Shown: positions 26,601 to 35,100, counted from the stretch's first letter. The stretch is DNA of 60,727 nucleotides from Erysipelotrichaceae bacterium (GCA_015059105.1 SVBB01000002.1:1-60727); one strand, 5' to 3'. The notes: generated by a model not told the origin, from the sequence alone. Made by a program: numbers and translations.

Positions 26601-27248
26601 CACATTCGTGGAAGTTTTTATGATGAATCTGAGTACATTTTTGCATTTGCGTTGTTCGATATAAACTATCTTACTAGAATCTCTGAATTGATTATATGTG
26701 ACGATGGGCATTATGATTCGGATGCTTTTTCAGGTCTGTGGAGCCAAAATCATTGTTTGTCTTTTGCGACAACTATCTTCGAAACTTATGTTAAGAAAAG
26801 CAAATACCGCCATTTAGGTGCTTTTCAGCTTAAACATCTTCTTGACTTAGGTAATATCCCAGTCGAAAAGTACGATGTATTCAATTCGTTAATGCTTGAT
26901 CTCTATAAAAAAAGTTTAAATGATGAAGATACTTTGTATCTAATTGAAACACTGGTTAATGAAACAAATGAGGATATTAGAATCAAATTTATCTCAACCA
27001 TTATTCCTTCTTATATAAGCCCAATTGCCTTTTCAAAATATCATTTTTTCACTAGTGTCGAATCTTTTAGCGGGTCTTACGCTCCTGTTATAGATAAAAA
27101 GATTCGCTTCTTAAAACAATTAAAAGAGATAATCGATGATAATCCTGATTACATCGAATATTCTAGGCATATAACAGATTGTATCAACAGTCTAATTAAC
27201 CAAAGAAATAATGTCTTAATTCGTGAAGCTTCTGACACATCTTGGTAA
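23604..27248 (+). CDS. STAND-like NTPase with restriction-endonuclease-like N-terminus (putative defence protein)
   Basis: The 1214-residue protein begins 4 bases after mod. Residues ~1-155 look like an Mrr/PD-(D/E)xK-type domain: KGTPD with D53, a strand YVFCEYTT with E68, and IIFIHTSH; the usual ExK lysine is Thr70. A STAND-type NTPase follows: FIGREKEI (181-188), Walker A GESGLGKS (205-212), Walker B VIFIDD (251-256) and ATVRSYA (282-288). The remaining ~850 residues are helical and low in motifs, as in TPR-like sensor regions. This layout resembles Avs/nSTAND anti-phage proteins. It could act with the type III system or independently. Confidence 0.75.
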   Translation: MADIVALESEINRLDPSTFQRLCDFVMIHQGATSLSSLGNVVGKRKTRKGTPDSFYHDDLNDKYVFCEYTTEGNNIVKKFKSDFEKCIEEANKRSIDLSKIIFIHTSHLKIEEDKSIRNICKKANIKLEIIGLTELVYIINKSKYILKEIFNIDENYCAVSLQDFIKNHSNNVASDLSSTFIGREKEIVELVSAIKNNQFVFITGESGLGKSRIAVEALSKTKGTILCVENYRARNVDDILSEVSLDETTVIFIDDINEFSYVKQIVDALRTNEFKNIKLVATVRSYALQGLLNLFNEKKYSLIRIERMSNDDIKLILKNNFQIINKKYVERIIDIADGNVRIAVLAAKECCENGLQALYNSESLLADYYKKRVAEKFGEKYKEYATVMFIIAFLKKFNVDDFEVHLDLISLSKLPKEEFTKKCFEIKDLEAFKVVLNKVVSFDDQCLNNYIIYDAIVGSKIIDLSSFLTSFFEKYPNQIVDMLNIILNVYTSESTLEYIKNSVLSIWHVFKGKGGKAYDEFVSRFSSLNEEESICYCKNKLFASGSFTKIESFIPFEKPYSKNKYISILESIHSKAAIHYLFDAFEYTSIRNDAFASIEDLLAVADDDFTKNFDRQFLILSFIEKTSGSLFYELIKLAANKILTFYFEYTLFKDKKTLEHLSFELDDRYSSVVPLRAKVWELSMALPDESKYLFVLNYCHFCPTEKSVQIFNKDILAVEKLLDSITFKDNIYELAIHYNLKHQFKHVNEVWTYFDKKYEKEIQFFDLVIPEKVTYEKDEEDAIKQKISNYISGLSVESFDYYLDLLNNFKIKQKADTYHVNEFIDLLIDCIDKDDYVLFGNHLLSRDALVERFLLRKYVVRLINLFGDDALALLKSMHFNRFEESIILYFENYKSNTELSENDKELFNKEVEDAINRKPSCMFDASPSMLWRYLSNSDAIEMLEITFEKVKQEGIILPYLLEMLFNPFSDPHKDFIFNAFATENKLELYFEMFYYKCQHIRGSFYDESEYIFAFALFDINYLTRISELIICDDGHYDSDAFSGLWSQNHCLSFATTIFETYVKKSKYRHLGAFQLKHLLDLGNIPVEKYDVFNSLMLDLYKKSLNDEDTLYLIETLVNETNEDIRIKFISTIIPSYISPIAFSKYHFFTSVESFSGSYAPVIDKKIRFLKQLKEIIDDNPDYIEYSRHITDCINSLINQRNNVLIREASDTSW

Positions 27249-27284
27249 TTGACAAAAAATGCAGCCCAAACCCATAAAGTTTAT

Positions 27285-27340
27285 AACTCGCTACCAATAT
27301 ATAGCTACTCTAGTATAGTTAATATGGTGCGAGTTTTTTT
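27285..27340 (+). terminator. Terminator of the R-M/STAND operon
   Basis: AACTCGC (27285-27291) plus ACCA pairs with TGGT plus GCGAGTT (27329-27335), then a T-run. The loop is long (~28 bases). GAACTCGCTA recurs near 27464. Apart from this, 27341-27515 shows no gene. Confidence 0.6.
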
Positions 27341-27515
27341 CTTGCTCATTTTAGTATCGAATCCCAAATGGAAACCTAGATAATGACGGTTTTCCAATAC
27401 ATTAGAAAGCAAGATTTTGATTAAATACACTAATAGCATCATCTTGACCCGTGCGGGGTGAACTCGCTATAACAGGTTATTTTTTAAAGCCTTCTTATTC
27501 GTTATAATTGATAAT

Positions 27516-28025
27516 GTGGAAATAATTATGGAAAAGAAAATACATTTAGAGAAAATCCTTTGGGATGAATATGATAAAATCACAAAATTAAAAGTTAACA
27601 AAGATCAAAAGTCTTTTGTTGCTCCAAACGCTGATAGTTTAATCGATGCATATTTTGCAATAACAGAAGAAGGAATAAAAGTATATCCTTTTGGCATTTA
27701 TTATGGAAGGAAAGCAGTGGGATTCATTATGATTGCTTATGATTGTCCGTGGGCCACAAAATATTATGGATTACCTGAAAAGTATTATTATATATGGCGT
27801 TTCATGATTGATAAGAAATATCAAGGACAAGGCTTTGGCAAAGAAGCGTTAAGACTTGCTATTGAATTCGTCAAAACCTTCCCAGCAGGAAAATCAGAAG
27901 CTTGTTGGCTCAGTTATGAACCTGAAAATGAAGGTGCAAGAAATCTTTATTTAAAAGCTGGATTTGTTGAAAGACTAGATCTTCATAAAGAAGATATGGA
28001 GATACCCGCAGTCTTAAAACTATAA
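27516..28025 (+). CDS. GNAT-family N-acetyltransferase
   Basis: A 165-169 residue acetyl-CoA-dependent transferase. The acetyl-CoA loop is KKYQGQGFGKEALRLAI (Q/RxxGxG/A), preceded by the strand YYIWRFMID and followed by ACWLSYEPENEGARNLYLKAGFVE. The domain resembles SpeG/RimI-like enzymes; the substrate is unknown. The start is open: GTG 27516 lies 7 bases after a TATAAT box (27503-27508), the leaderless layout also seen in other genes here, while ATG 27528 gives a protein four residues shorter without a clear SD. Confidence 0.88.
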   Translation: MEIIMEKKIHLEKILWDEYDKITKLKVNKDQKSFVAPNADSLIDAYFAITEEGIKVYPFGIYYGRKAVGFIMIAYDCPWATKYYGLPEKYYYIWRFMIDKKYQGQGFGKEALRLAIEFVKTFPAGKSEACWLSYEPENEGARNLYLKAGFVERLDLHKEDMEIPAVLKL

Positions 28026-28103
28026 CATTAAAAAGTTGATTTTTGATGTCTTCAGTGATAGTGATTTTGAGACATATAAAAAGAATATGAAGGAGGCAGG
28101 ATT

Positions 28104-29033
28104 ATGATTATAAATACAGGGCAAAGAACAGATATCCCTGCCTTCTACTCTAAATGGTTTATCAATCGCGTTAGAGAAGGATATGTTTTAGTCAGGAATC
28201 CATATTATCCAACAATTGTCACAAAGTTTTTATTAAATCCAGAAGTGGTGGACGTGATTGGGTTTTGTACAAAAAATCCTCGGCCGATGTTTCCTTATTT
28301 AGATGAACTGAAAGATTTTGGCCAATTCTGGTATGTTTCCATCACTGGTTTTGATAAAGATTTAGAGCCCAATGTTCCTCCAATTGATCAAGTAATTGAA
28401 GATTTTAAATATTTATCTAACAAAGTTGGAAAGAATGCGATTGGCTGGAGATACACTCCAATCATTGTGAACAATAAATACACAAAAGAATATCACATTA
28501 AAATGTTTGAACATATTGCTTCAGAGTTAGATGGCTATACCTCTTTAGTGGCCTTTGGCTTCGTCGATATTTATCCAAAATTAGAAAAGAATCATCCAGA
28601 TATTAAAGACACAGACGATAGCACTAAGATTGAAATATCTAAAGCTTTTATAGAAATTGCTAAAAAGCATCATATGGATTTAAGACTTTGTTCAAAAGAA
28701 AAATGGCTATCCGGTTATGGCGTTGATATAGACGGCTGTATGAGAGTGAAAGACTATGAAAAAAGTATTGATTCTAAGCTAGATATTAAGCAAAAAATGG
28801 AAGCGAGAAAGAATTACTGTGCTTGTTATCTTTCTAATGATATTGGTTCATATAATTCTTGTATGCATCTATGCAAATATTGCTACGCCAACGGAAACGA
28901 AATGACGATTAGAAAGAATTATAAAGAGCACGACGATAGTTCTCCTTTATTAATAGGCCATATTAATCCAAAAGATAAAATTAGACTTGCAAGGCAAGAA
29001 TCCTATAAAGAAAAAACGATTACATTATTTTAA
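28104..29033 (+). CDS. DUF1848 family protein
   Basis: The 309-residue protein starts MIINTGQRTDIPAFYSKWF and contains the C-terminal cysteine group C-A-C-Y...NSCMHLCKYCYAN, the mark of DUF1848. The GWRYTPI and YTSLVAFGFVD segments suggest a TIM barrel. A radical-SAM-like metal site has been suggested for the family; no activity is established as far as I know. The SD GAAGGAGG precedes the ATG. A decayed sirtuin gene starts at its stop codon, so the two were probably an operon. Confidence 0.88.
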   Translation: MIINTGQRTDIPAFYSKWFINRVREGYVLVRNPYYPTIVTKFLLNPEVVDVIGFCTKNPRPMFPYLDELKDFGQFWYVSITGFDKDLEPNVPPIDQVIEDFKYLSNKVGKNAIGWRYTPIIVNNKYTKEYHIKMFEHIASELDGYTSLVAFGFVDIYPKLEKNHPDIKDTDDSTKIEISKAFIEIAKKHHMDLRLCSKEKWLSGYGVDIDGCMRVKDYEKSIDSKLDIKQKMEARKNYCACYLSNDIGSYNSCMHLCKYCYANGNEMTIRKNYKEHDDSSPLLIGHINPKDKIRLARQESYKEKTITLF

Positions 29034-29405
29034 TTACGAAAGAAAATGAAACAATTAAAAAAATCATAAATGAAGCTGAGGCAATAATTGTTGGCGCGGG
29101 AGCAGGTTTATCTACTGCCGCTGGCTTTGAATATGGCGGAGATTACTTTTTAGAAAACTTTCTCGATATTTAAAAAAATACGGCTATACCGATATGTATA
29201 GCGCGGGTTTTCACCAATTCTTAACTAGTGAAGAGAAGTGTGGTGGAATACACCTGGTATCATTTAATATCCATTTATGAGAATGACTTATAACTTTAAA
29301 GATGCTTTCTATGTTTGCATTAATAAAGGATTCAATCGTATTCCAGAAGAATTAAAAGAAAAAGCAATTGTTTTAGATGACGATATTAATTTGCTGGTGA
29401 AATAG
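29034..29405 (+). pseudogene. Decayed Sir2-family (sirtuin) gene
   Basis: Right after the DUF1848 stop the frame reads TKENETIKKIINEAEAIIV and GAGAGLSTAAGFEYGG, the NAD-binding start of a sirtuin (GAGxS). A stop follows at DYFLENFLDI*. Shifting frame gives RYLKKYGYTDMYSAGFHQF, then another break near TSEEK, and finally DAFYVCINKGFNRIPEELK ending at 29405. Only about 120 codons remain of an expected ~270. So there are at least two frameshifts and a large internal deletion, and no clean start codon. The pieces resemble the macrodomain-linked sirtuin class (SirTM), but that is from memory. Confidence 0.8.
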
Positions 29406-29564
29406 TATGCACTGCATAAATTAGGAAGTGCTGCATTGTATCATTTCTGTCCATTTTGGCCATAAAGCCAATACCAGGGGACAATACGTGATATAATCTT
29501 TTATTTTAACTAATCTATTCCTATGAAAGGCTATCAATGCTGAGTGGTGGGATTTTTTATTTGC

Positions 29565-29593
29565 TTGTTTAAACTACATATCTCTTATATGAT
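29565..29593 (+). promoter_or_regulatory. Promoter of the HD-GYP gene
   Basis: TTGTTT (29565-29570), a 17-bp spacer and TATGAT (29588-29593), ending 6 bases before the ATG. Another TATAAT at 29491-29497 could start a longer transcript. Between 29406 and 29564 I see no gene. Confidence 0.6.
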
Positions 29594-29599
29594 AAAGCC

Positions 29600-30295
29600 A
29601 TGACAGCCATTGAACTTGCTGATAATGTCATAGTTGACTCTATAAGAAGTGTTAATCCTTTTGACAAGTCTTCTGTTATGGAGATTGCTTTAAAAGGCGA
29701 TAAAAGAATCCCGGGAATAAAAAGCCATATTTTAAGGACGGCTTATTACACCAAACTAATCGTAAGAGAATTATATTCTCTAAATATGTATCCTGACATA
29801 ATTAGTGAGGAATATAGAGACTTTCTTCCTATTGCTGCAGCCCTCCATGATATTGGTAAGCTTAAAATTCCTTTAGAGATTTTGGATGATAGAAGAAAAC
29901 TAGATCCTTATGAATTTGAGGAGATGAAGAAACATATCACTTATGGTGCAGAGTATATTGATGCAGCTTTAAAAGGGTCTAAATATAAAGAATTTCTCGA
30001 ACGGACAAAAAATGTAATTTTATATCATCATGAGAAATGGGACGGTACTGGTTATTTTGCAGGATTAAAAGGCAAAGACATTCCTTTAGGAGCTCGCATT
30101 GTTGCAGTAGCAGATGTGTTTGATGCTCTTACTAGTAAAAGAAGTTATAAAGAAGCTTTTACTTATGACTACTCTTTAGAATATATTAAAAAGGAAAAAG
30201 GGAAGCATTTCGACCCCGATATTCTTGAAATTTTCCTTAAAGATAGCGTTCAAGACAAAGTAAAAATGGTTTTGAGTGGTGAGTACGATAAATAG
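29600..30295 (+). CDS. HD-GYP domain protein, probable c-di-GMP phosphodiesterase
   Basis: The 231 residues are almost only the HD-GYP domain. The HD pair is AAALHDIGKLKIP, then HHEKWDGTGYF, GLKGKDIPLGARIVAVADVFDALTS and KGKHFDPDILEIF. The GYP-loop reads GYFAG, i.e. GYF instead of GYP, which may change activity. HD-GYP enzymes hydrolyse c-di-GMP to pGpG or GMP. There is no sensor or receiver domain. The message appears leaderless and no SD is present. Three GGDEF/EAL proteins lie within 14 kb downstream. Confidence 0.9.
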   Translation: MTAIELADNVIVDSIRSVNPFDKSSVMEIALKGDKRIPGIKSHILRTAYYTKLIVRELYSLNMYPDIISEEYRDFLPIAAALHDIGKLKIPLEILDDRRKLDPYEFEEMKKHITYGAEYIDAALKGSKYKEFLERTKNVILYHHEKWDGTGYFAGLKGKDIPLGARIVAVADVFDALTSKRSYKEAFTYDYSLEYIKKEKGKHFDPDILEIFLKDSVQDKVKMVLSGEYDK

Positions 30296-30339
30296 AATAT
30301 AAAAAAACACCATTTCGTTAAAAACTGGTATTATTGGGC

Positions 30340-30479
30340 TTACACAAAGACATACTGATTAAATGGATTGATACAAAATATCGGTCCTTTTATTTCTTCT
30401 GTTTTGGTTGTTAATGTCTTATATATTGTTCGTATTTCACAAACGCTGCCATTCCCCATTTTAAAATAAACTTTTTCAT
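30340..30479 (-). pseudogene. Small frameshifted reading frame overlapping the yhcG stop
   Basis: ATG at 30479 overlaps the yhcG stop (ATGA) but its frame ends after 22 codons. The +1 frame from the A-run just after the ATG gives a coherent small protein: MGNGSVCEIRTIYKTL and TTKTEEIKGPIFCINPFNQY, ending at 30340. One extra A would fuse MKK with VYFKMGNGS into 46 residues. So it is a frameshifted gene, a programmed slip site, or a sequence error in a homopolymer. The +1 frame also has its own internal ATG. Confidence 0.35.
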
Positions 30480-31489
30480 TTTATATCCTTTCCCTCTTTT
30501 AAATTGTTGATTAATTTTAGAGATGAATCATTATCTTCTGTTTTATCTATTGAGTTTAATTTGTTTGTCAAATATGCAGGCAAATCTTCAAAAAGCTTAT
30601 ATTTTGAAACTCCAATTGGTGTTTTCAAGCCTTTGAAAGAAGTTTCTACAACATAATTGTCCGCTGTTTTGCATAACAATATTCCTATTGTTTCATTATC
30701 GGTTTCTGTTTTTTCTAAATCGTCAATTGCATTGACATAAAAGTTTAATTGGCCAAAGTCAGCAGGGATGATATCTTCTAATTTAACTTCTATAACGACA
30801 TAAGCATGAATTTTAGTGTGGTACATTAACAAATCGATAAAATAGTTCTTGCCAGTTGGAGTCACTAATTTATATTCACGACCCACTAATGCAAAACCTG
30901 TTCCGAGTTCTTGAAGAAACAATAATATGTTATCAATAAGCTTGTCTTTTAAACTTTTTTCATCTGTCACTTCACTTTTGCTTATGAAATCAAAAGCGAG
31001 TGTATCTTTTATAATGCCTTGAATATAAGAATTCTCATCTGATACAGCAGGCAAAATGTTTTGTCTTTGATAGGCCTGTAATTCAAATTGTTTTAATACA
31101 TGTGAACGCGACCATTTGTTTTTGACTATTTGATTAACATACCATAGTGCCTCTTCTTTAGAAGAAGATAGTCTCATTAATTCAATGATTGTGCTCCAAG
31201 GAATTTGGTGCACGGCCTGTGCACTAATTTCACTTTCGCTAAAATAACTGGCAAAACGCGCCATCCTTTTCAGTTGATCAGTAGAGTAACCTTTCCCATA
31301 TTCTTTCAAATCAGAAGCAAGCATTTCAATATATTTATTGCCCCAGTTTTTTCTTTGATTGATAATTGTACCAATTTGATAATAAGTGATAATCATTGCA
31401 CTATTAACTATTACCATAGCCTTGTTGCGATTTTCTGTAATCGTCTCTTTGATCTTTGCTAAATCATTAAAGTATTCTTTTTGTTCCAT
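30476..31489 (-). CDS. YhcG/DUF1016 family PD-(D/E)xK nuclease-like protein
   Basis: The 337-residue protein has the DUF1016 N-terminal helical domain (AMVIVNSAMIITYYQIGTII, then QIPWSTIIELMRLSSSKEEALWYVNQ) and the C-terminal nuclease domain: FIDLLMYH followed by YVVIEVKLED, a D...ExK site. Such proteins are often encoded within type I restriction loci and are suspected defence nucleases. Here a type III island lies 3 kb away on the other strand. A strong AAGGAGG precedes the ATG. About 350 nt of structured RNA lies upstream on the same strand. Confidence 0.9.
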   Translation of the reverse strand: MEQKEYFNDLAKIKETITENRNKAMVIVNSAMIITYYQIGTIINQRKNWGNKYIEMLASDLKEYGKGYSTDQLKRMARFASYFSESEISAQAVHQIPWSTIIELMRLSSSKEEALWYVNQIVKNKWSRSHVLKQFELQAYQRQNILPAVSDENSYIQGIIKDTLAFDFISKSEVTDEKSLKDKLIDNILLFLQELGTGFALVGREYKLVTPTGKNYFIDLLMYHTKIHAYVVIEVKLEDIIPADFGQLNFYVNAIDDLEKTETDNETIGILLCKTADNYVVETSFKGLKTPIGVSKYKLFEDLPAYLTNKLNSIDKTEDNDSSLKLINNLKEGKDIK

Positions 31490-31507
31490 TCAATTTTCCT
31501 CCTTACT

Positions 31508-31529
31508 AGAACAAGCAGTTAAGTGTTCT
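31508..31529 (-). promoter_or_regulatory. Hairpin in the yhcG leader
   Basis: AGAACA/TGTTCT with the loop CTTAACTGCT, 10 bases before the AGGAGG SD. The loop sequence TAACTGCT is complementary to AGCAGTTA in the terminator loop (31581-31574), so a pseudoknot or an alternative structure is possible. Confidence 0.4.
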
Positions 31530-31541
31530 CAAGAAGTGAAG

Positions 31542-31890
31542 AAAAAAGCCATCCAACTCAAAAACACCTTTTGTAACTAACTGCTGATATTCCTATCAAC
31601 CATAGTTACTGGTGTTTCATCCTCTTTTGGATGGCCTCTGATTCAAATACTAATATTTGTGTGGAGCGTGGGTAATATTGTTACATAAACCGTGTCCTAA
31701 TGGTCGCCATTTATTTATGTATCGCCTTTACCTTCTGGGCGATGCTTTCCACAATGCAAGATCCTAACACTTCCAATCTTGCAGTCTCTATTAGGGTGTC
31801 CTATCGTATTCCTGCGTATGGTCGACTTTGCTTAATGCTAGTTCATAGCGCCAATAGTCTGCTAATAGACACATAATTATTGTGTCATAA
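31542..31890 (-). ncRNA. Highly structured RNA or long leader upstream of yhcG
   Basis: No convincing protein frame covers this stretch. Read on the minus strand it has several perfect helices: GACACA/TGTGTC (31886-31881 with 31873-31868), CTATTAG/CTAATAG (31868-31862 with 31794-31788), TGCAAGAT/ATCTTGCA (31783-31776 with 31762-31755), ATCGCC/GGCGAT (31743-31738 with 31726-31721). It ends with a large stem GCCATCCAA/TTGGATGGC (31635-31627 with 31556-31548), followed by six T. The closing hairpin encloses two further helices. It may be a free RNA of ~340 nt or a terminator-bearing leader of yhcG. I recognise no Rfam family. Confidence 0.6.
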
Positions 31891-32121
31891 GATGATATAT
31901 TGTGCAATTGATTAGAAATCAAAAAATCATTTTATAGTTCATCCCCTACCTATAGAGGTTATGTATAATCTTGATGGCTTCGCGATGACCAAGTCATATC
32001 AAGATGGGGGACTTATTATTGGGTTCGTTAAAAAGACAAGAGTGGGAAAAATAATCAATCTATACATACATATATGTGCATTATTGTGTGCCCATAAAGA
32101 AAATGCTAATATTAAGTAAAG
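31891..32121 (+). other. Leader region of the large GGDEF/EAL gene
   Basis: I see no gene. TATAAT lies at 31964-31969, followed by a nested hairpin: ATCTTGAT (31968-31975) with ATCAAGAT (31998-32005), and ATGAC/GTCAT inside. G-rich GGGGGAC follows. If transcription starts at this box, the leader of the GGDEF/EAL gene is ~140 nt; a second -10-like TATTAA ends 6 bases before the ATG. It does not match the GEMM c-di-GMP riboswitch. Confidence 0.4.
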
Positions 32122-35100
32122 ATGTATTATTCCCTTATAAGTATTGCGGCGTTAATTGTGACTTTGATAGTCCATTCGAATCTTCTTTTCGACCGTTCCT
32201 ATAAACCGCGTAATCTAAAAGCACTAAGGGCTGCTCGTTTTCTTATTGTTTCAGCTGTCTTTTTCTATATCACCGATATCATTTGGGGGTATTTAGACCA
32301 AGTCCAACCTCGTATTTTTGTGGAAATCGATACGTCTTTATATTTCGTTTCAATGGGGGTATTCCTCTTCGCATGGTTCAATTTTATTGCCAAATATATT
32401 AAAGCTTCTAAAGGCGCGAGCATTTTCCTTTTAACGATTAGCACTTTATTTTTAATAGGTGGCATTACCTTAACGATTATTAACCCATTTTATCCAACAT
32501 TATTCTCCTATAGCACGGATGTATATGTTGGTGGAAGAGGAAGAATTATCTATTTATTATGCCAAGTTGCTGTATTATTTATCGGGGCGATTTATTCTTT
32601 CTTCATTTTGTTCTTTAGAAAAGGAGAAAAAACAACGCAGTATGCGGCGATTGGTGTTTCTTGTATCCTCTTGATGGCATTCACTTTAGCACAATGTTTC
32701 AATCCATTATATCCATTCTATGGAATTGGCTGTTTATTGTTACTAGTGGTCATTCATACTTATGTTGCTATTCAAGAAAGAGAAGCATACCGTGCATCGA
32801 TTAATATCGGCTTAGAAAGAGAAAAAGTTGCGGAAAACCAATTGAATGAGATTAAAGAAATCGCCTATAAAGATCCTCTTACAGGAGTGAGGAGCAAACA
32901 CTCCTATGTTGAATTTGAACAAGAAATCGATAAGAAGATTAGAAATAAATCCATCGCTGAATTTGCTTTATTTTTATTCGATTTAAATGACTTGAAAGTC
33001 ATTAATGATACATATGGTCATGATGTCGGTAATAAGTTTATCATTAAAAGCTGTGACATTATTAAAGAGTTTGTGGGTAATGCCCCATTATTTCGATATG
33101 GTGGCGACGAATTCGTCGTCTATTTAGAAGGAGATATTTATTCGAAACGTTTCCAAATCTTGGAAGATTTCAATAATTATATCGAACAAAACATCAACAC
33201 TAATGAGCCGATAGTGGCGGCAGGTTTCTCCGACTTTATTCTTAGTAAAGATAATACGTTAAGTGCAGTCTTTACTCGTGCAGACGAGAGGATGTATCAT
33301 CGCAAGCGTTATTTAAAAGGATTAACTGCTCCAAAAGACAATGCTGACATTATGCCAGAGATTTCTACTGATAATGCGCGTTTATCAATGTATGAATTAT
33401 TCTATTACAATACGAAGATATCGCTTATCGACATGCTCAATTCTTCTAATGCTGACGAAGTGCTTGAAGTCGATTTTAAAAATGATACCTTTAAACAAAT
33501 CTATCACGTCGAGGGCAAATATTTTACGCCCGATTCACTTGAATCTTATTCTGCCTTAGTCAATTTTGCAATAAAACATGTCGTCCATCCAGATGATGTC
33601 GGTTCATATATGAACTTGATGAAAATCGATGGATTCTTTGAACGTCTTAAAAACGCGCGTATTCCTAACTTCGATTTTGCTCATTTCAGATACAAACTCC
33701 AAGGTGGAGAATATCGTTATGTTGAACAATGTGTGATCACTGGTAAGGAAAACGGTTTTGAAGAAGGCAAATTTAAAATCTTCCTCTTTGATATCAATAA
33801 TATGAAAACGAGACAGCTTGGTCTAGTGGGTGATGATTCAAACATCATCTCTTATGGTCGTGACCAAGTGACAAACTTATATACAGGTCAAGAATTCTTC
33901 AAGAAAGTAAAAGAAAAACTTAAAGAAGAAGTGAACTTTCCATGGTGTATTGTCGCCATCGATATCGAACACTTCCGCATTTTCAGCGAATGGTTTGGTA
34001 GAGATAGAAGCCGTGCTTTATTAGTGGCGTTAGGGGAAGAGTTCGTCGCTGCCGAAAAAGAATATAATGGTGTCGGTGGATATTTCGGACAAGATGATTT
34101 CGTCTTCTTAATGGAACTTGATGAAGAAAAAATCAATGGATTATATAACCGCACCTATAATGTCATTAAATCATTTGATTTAACAGGTGGACTTCTCCCA
34201 GCTTTTGGTGTCGCGGAAGTGGAACCTGGATTAGAAGTGATGGATGTTCTTGACCGTGCGACAATATCGATTTCTAAAGCGAAGAGTGATATCGATAAAC
34301 GTATCTCTTATTATAGTATCGATAAGGAATACGCTGTTGAACAAGAATACCGCATTCTTTCTAATTTCGCGAATGCGTTAGAAAACGATGAAATCGCATT
34401 CTATCTCCAACCACAATGTCGTATTTCTACTTCAGCAATTGTCGGCGCTGAAGCTTTAGCGAGATGGGTTAAGAAAGATGGAACGATTGTTTCTCCAGTA
34501 GAGTTTGTTCCAGTATTAGAGAAATACCGCTTTATCACTGACCTCGATAAATATTTGTGGGAAAAAGTGTGCAAATGGATCTCTGAAAGGGTGAAGGCTA
34601 AAAAAGAGATAGTCCCTATTTCCATTAACGTTTCCCGTATCGATTTATATAACTTAGATTTAGCGACCTATCTCCATGAATTATGCGATAAATATCAAGT
34701 CCCACATAAATTATTAAAAGTGGAGATCACAGAATCAGCATATGCGACTGCGACTGAAAAGATTGAACAAATCGTGGAAAGACTTCACGATGATGGCTTC
34801 ATGGTGATGATGGATGACTTTGGTAGTGGTTATTCTTCTTTGAATATGCTCTCCACATTGAAATTAGACGTTATTAAACTCGACGCGAGATTCCTCCAAC
34901 TCAATGATAAAGGTTCTGATAAAGGCATTCACATCATTGAATCCGTCGTCAATATGGCAAAGACAATGGCCTTACCAATCGTCGTGGAAGGGGTTGAAAC
35001 AAAAGAGCAAACAGAATTCCTCGCCGGACTCGGTTGTCGATATGCGCAGGGATATTATTTCTATAAGCCTATTCCTATTGAAAAATTTGAAAAGATTATT

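Noticed and set aside
18601..29500. Integrated element with attL/attR at tRNA-Glu
   Set aside because: I found no repeat of the tRNA 3' end and no integrase in the stretch.
31868..31886. GACACA-TAATTAT-TGTGTC as an operator
   Set aside because: It fits better as the first helix of the structured RNA; there are no second sites or a neighbouring regulator.
31542..31890. RNase P RNA or tmRNA, by length
   Set aside because: The conserved GAGGAAAGTCC and ACAGAA blocks of RNase P are absent, and there is no tRNA-like 3' end.
32041..32121. c-di-GMP (GEMM) riboswitch before the GGDEF/EAL gene
   Set aside because: The GEMM core (CACGCACAGGGCAAACC and GACGCAAAGCC) is not present.
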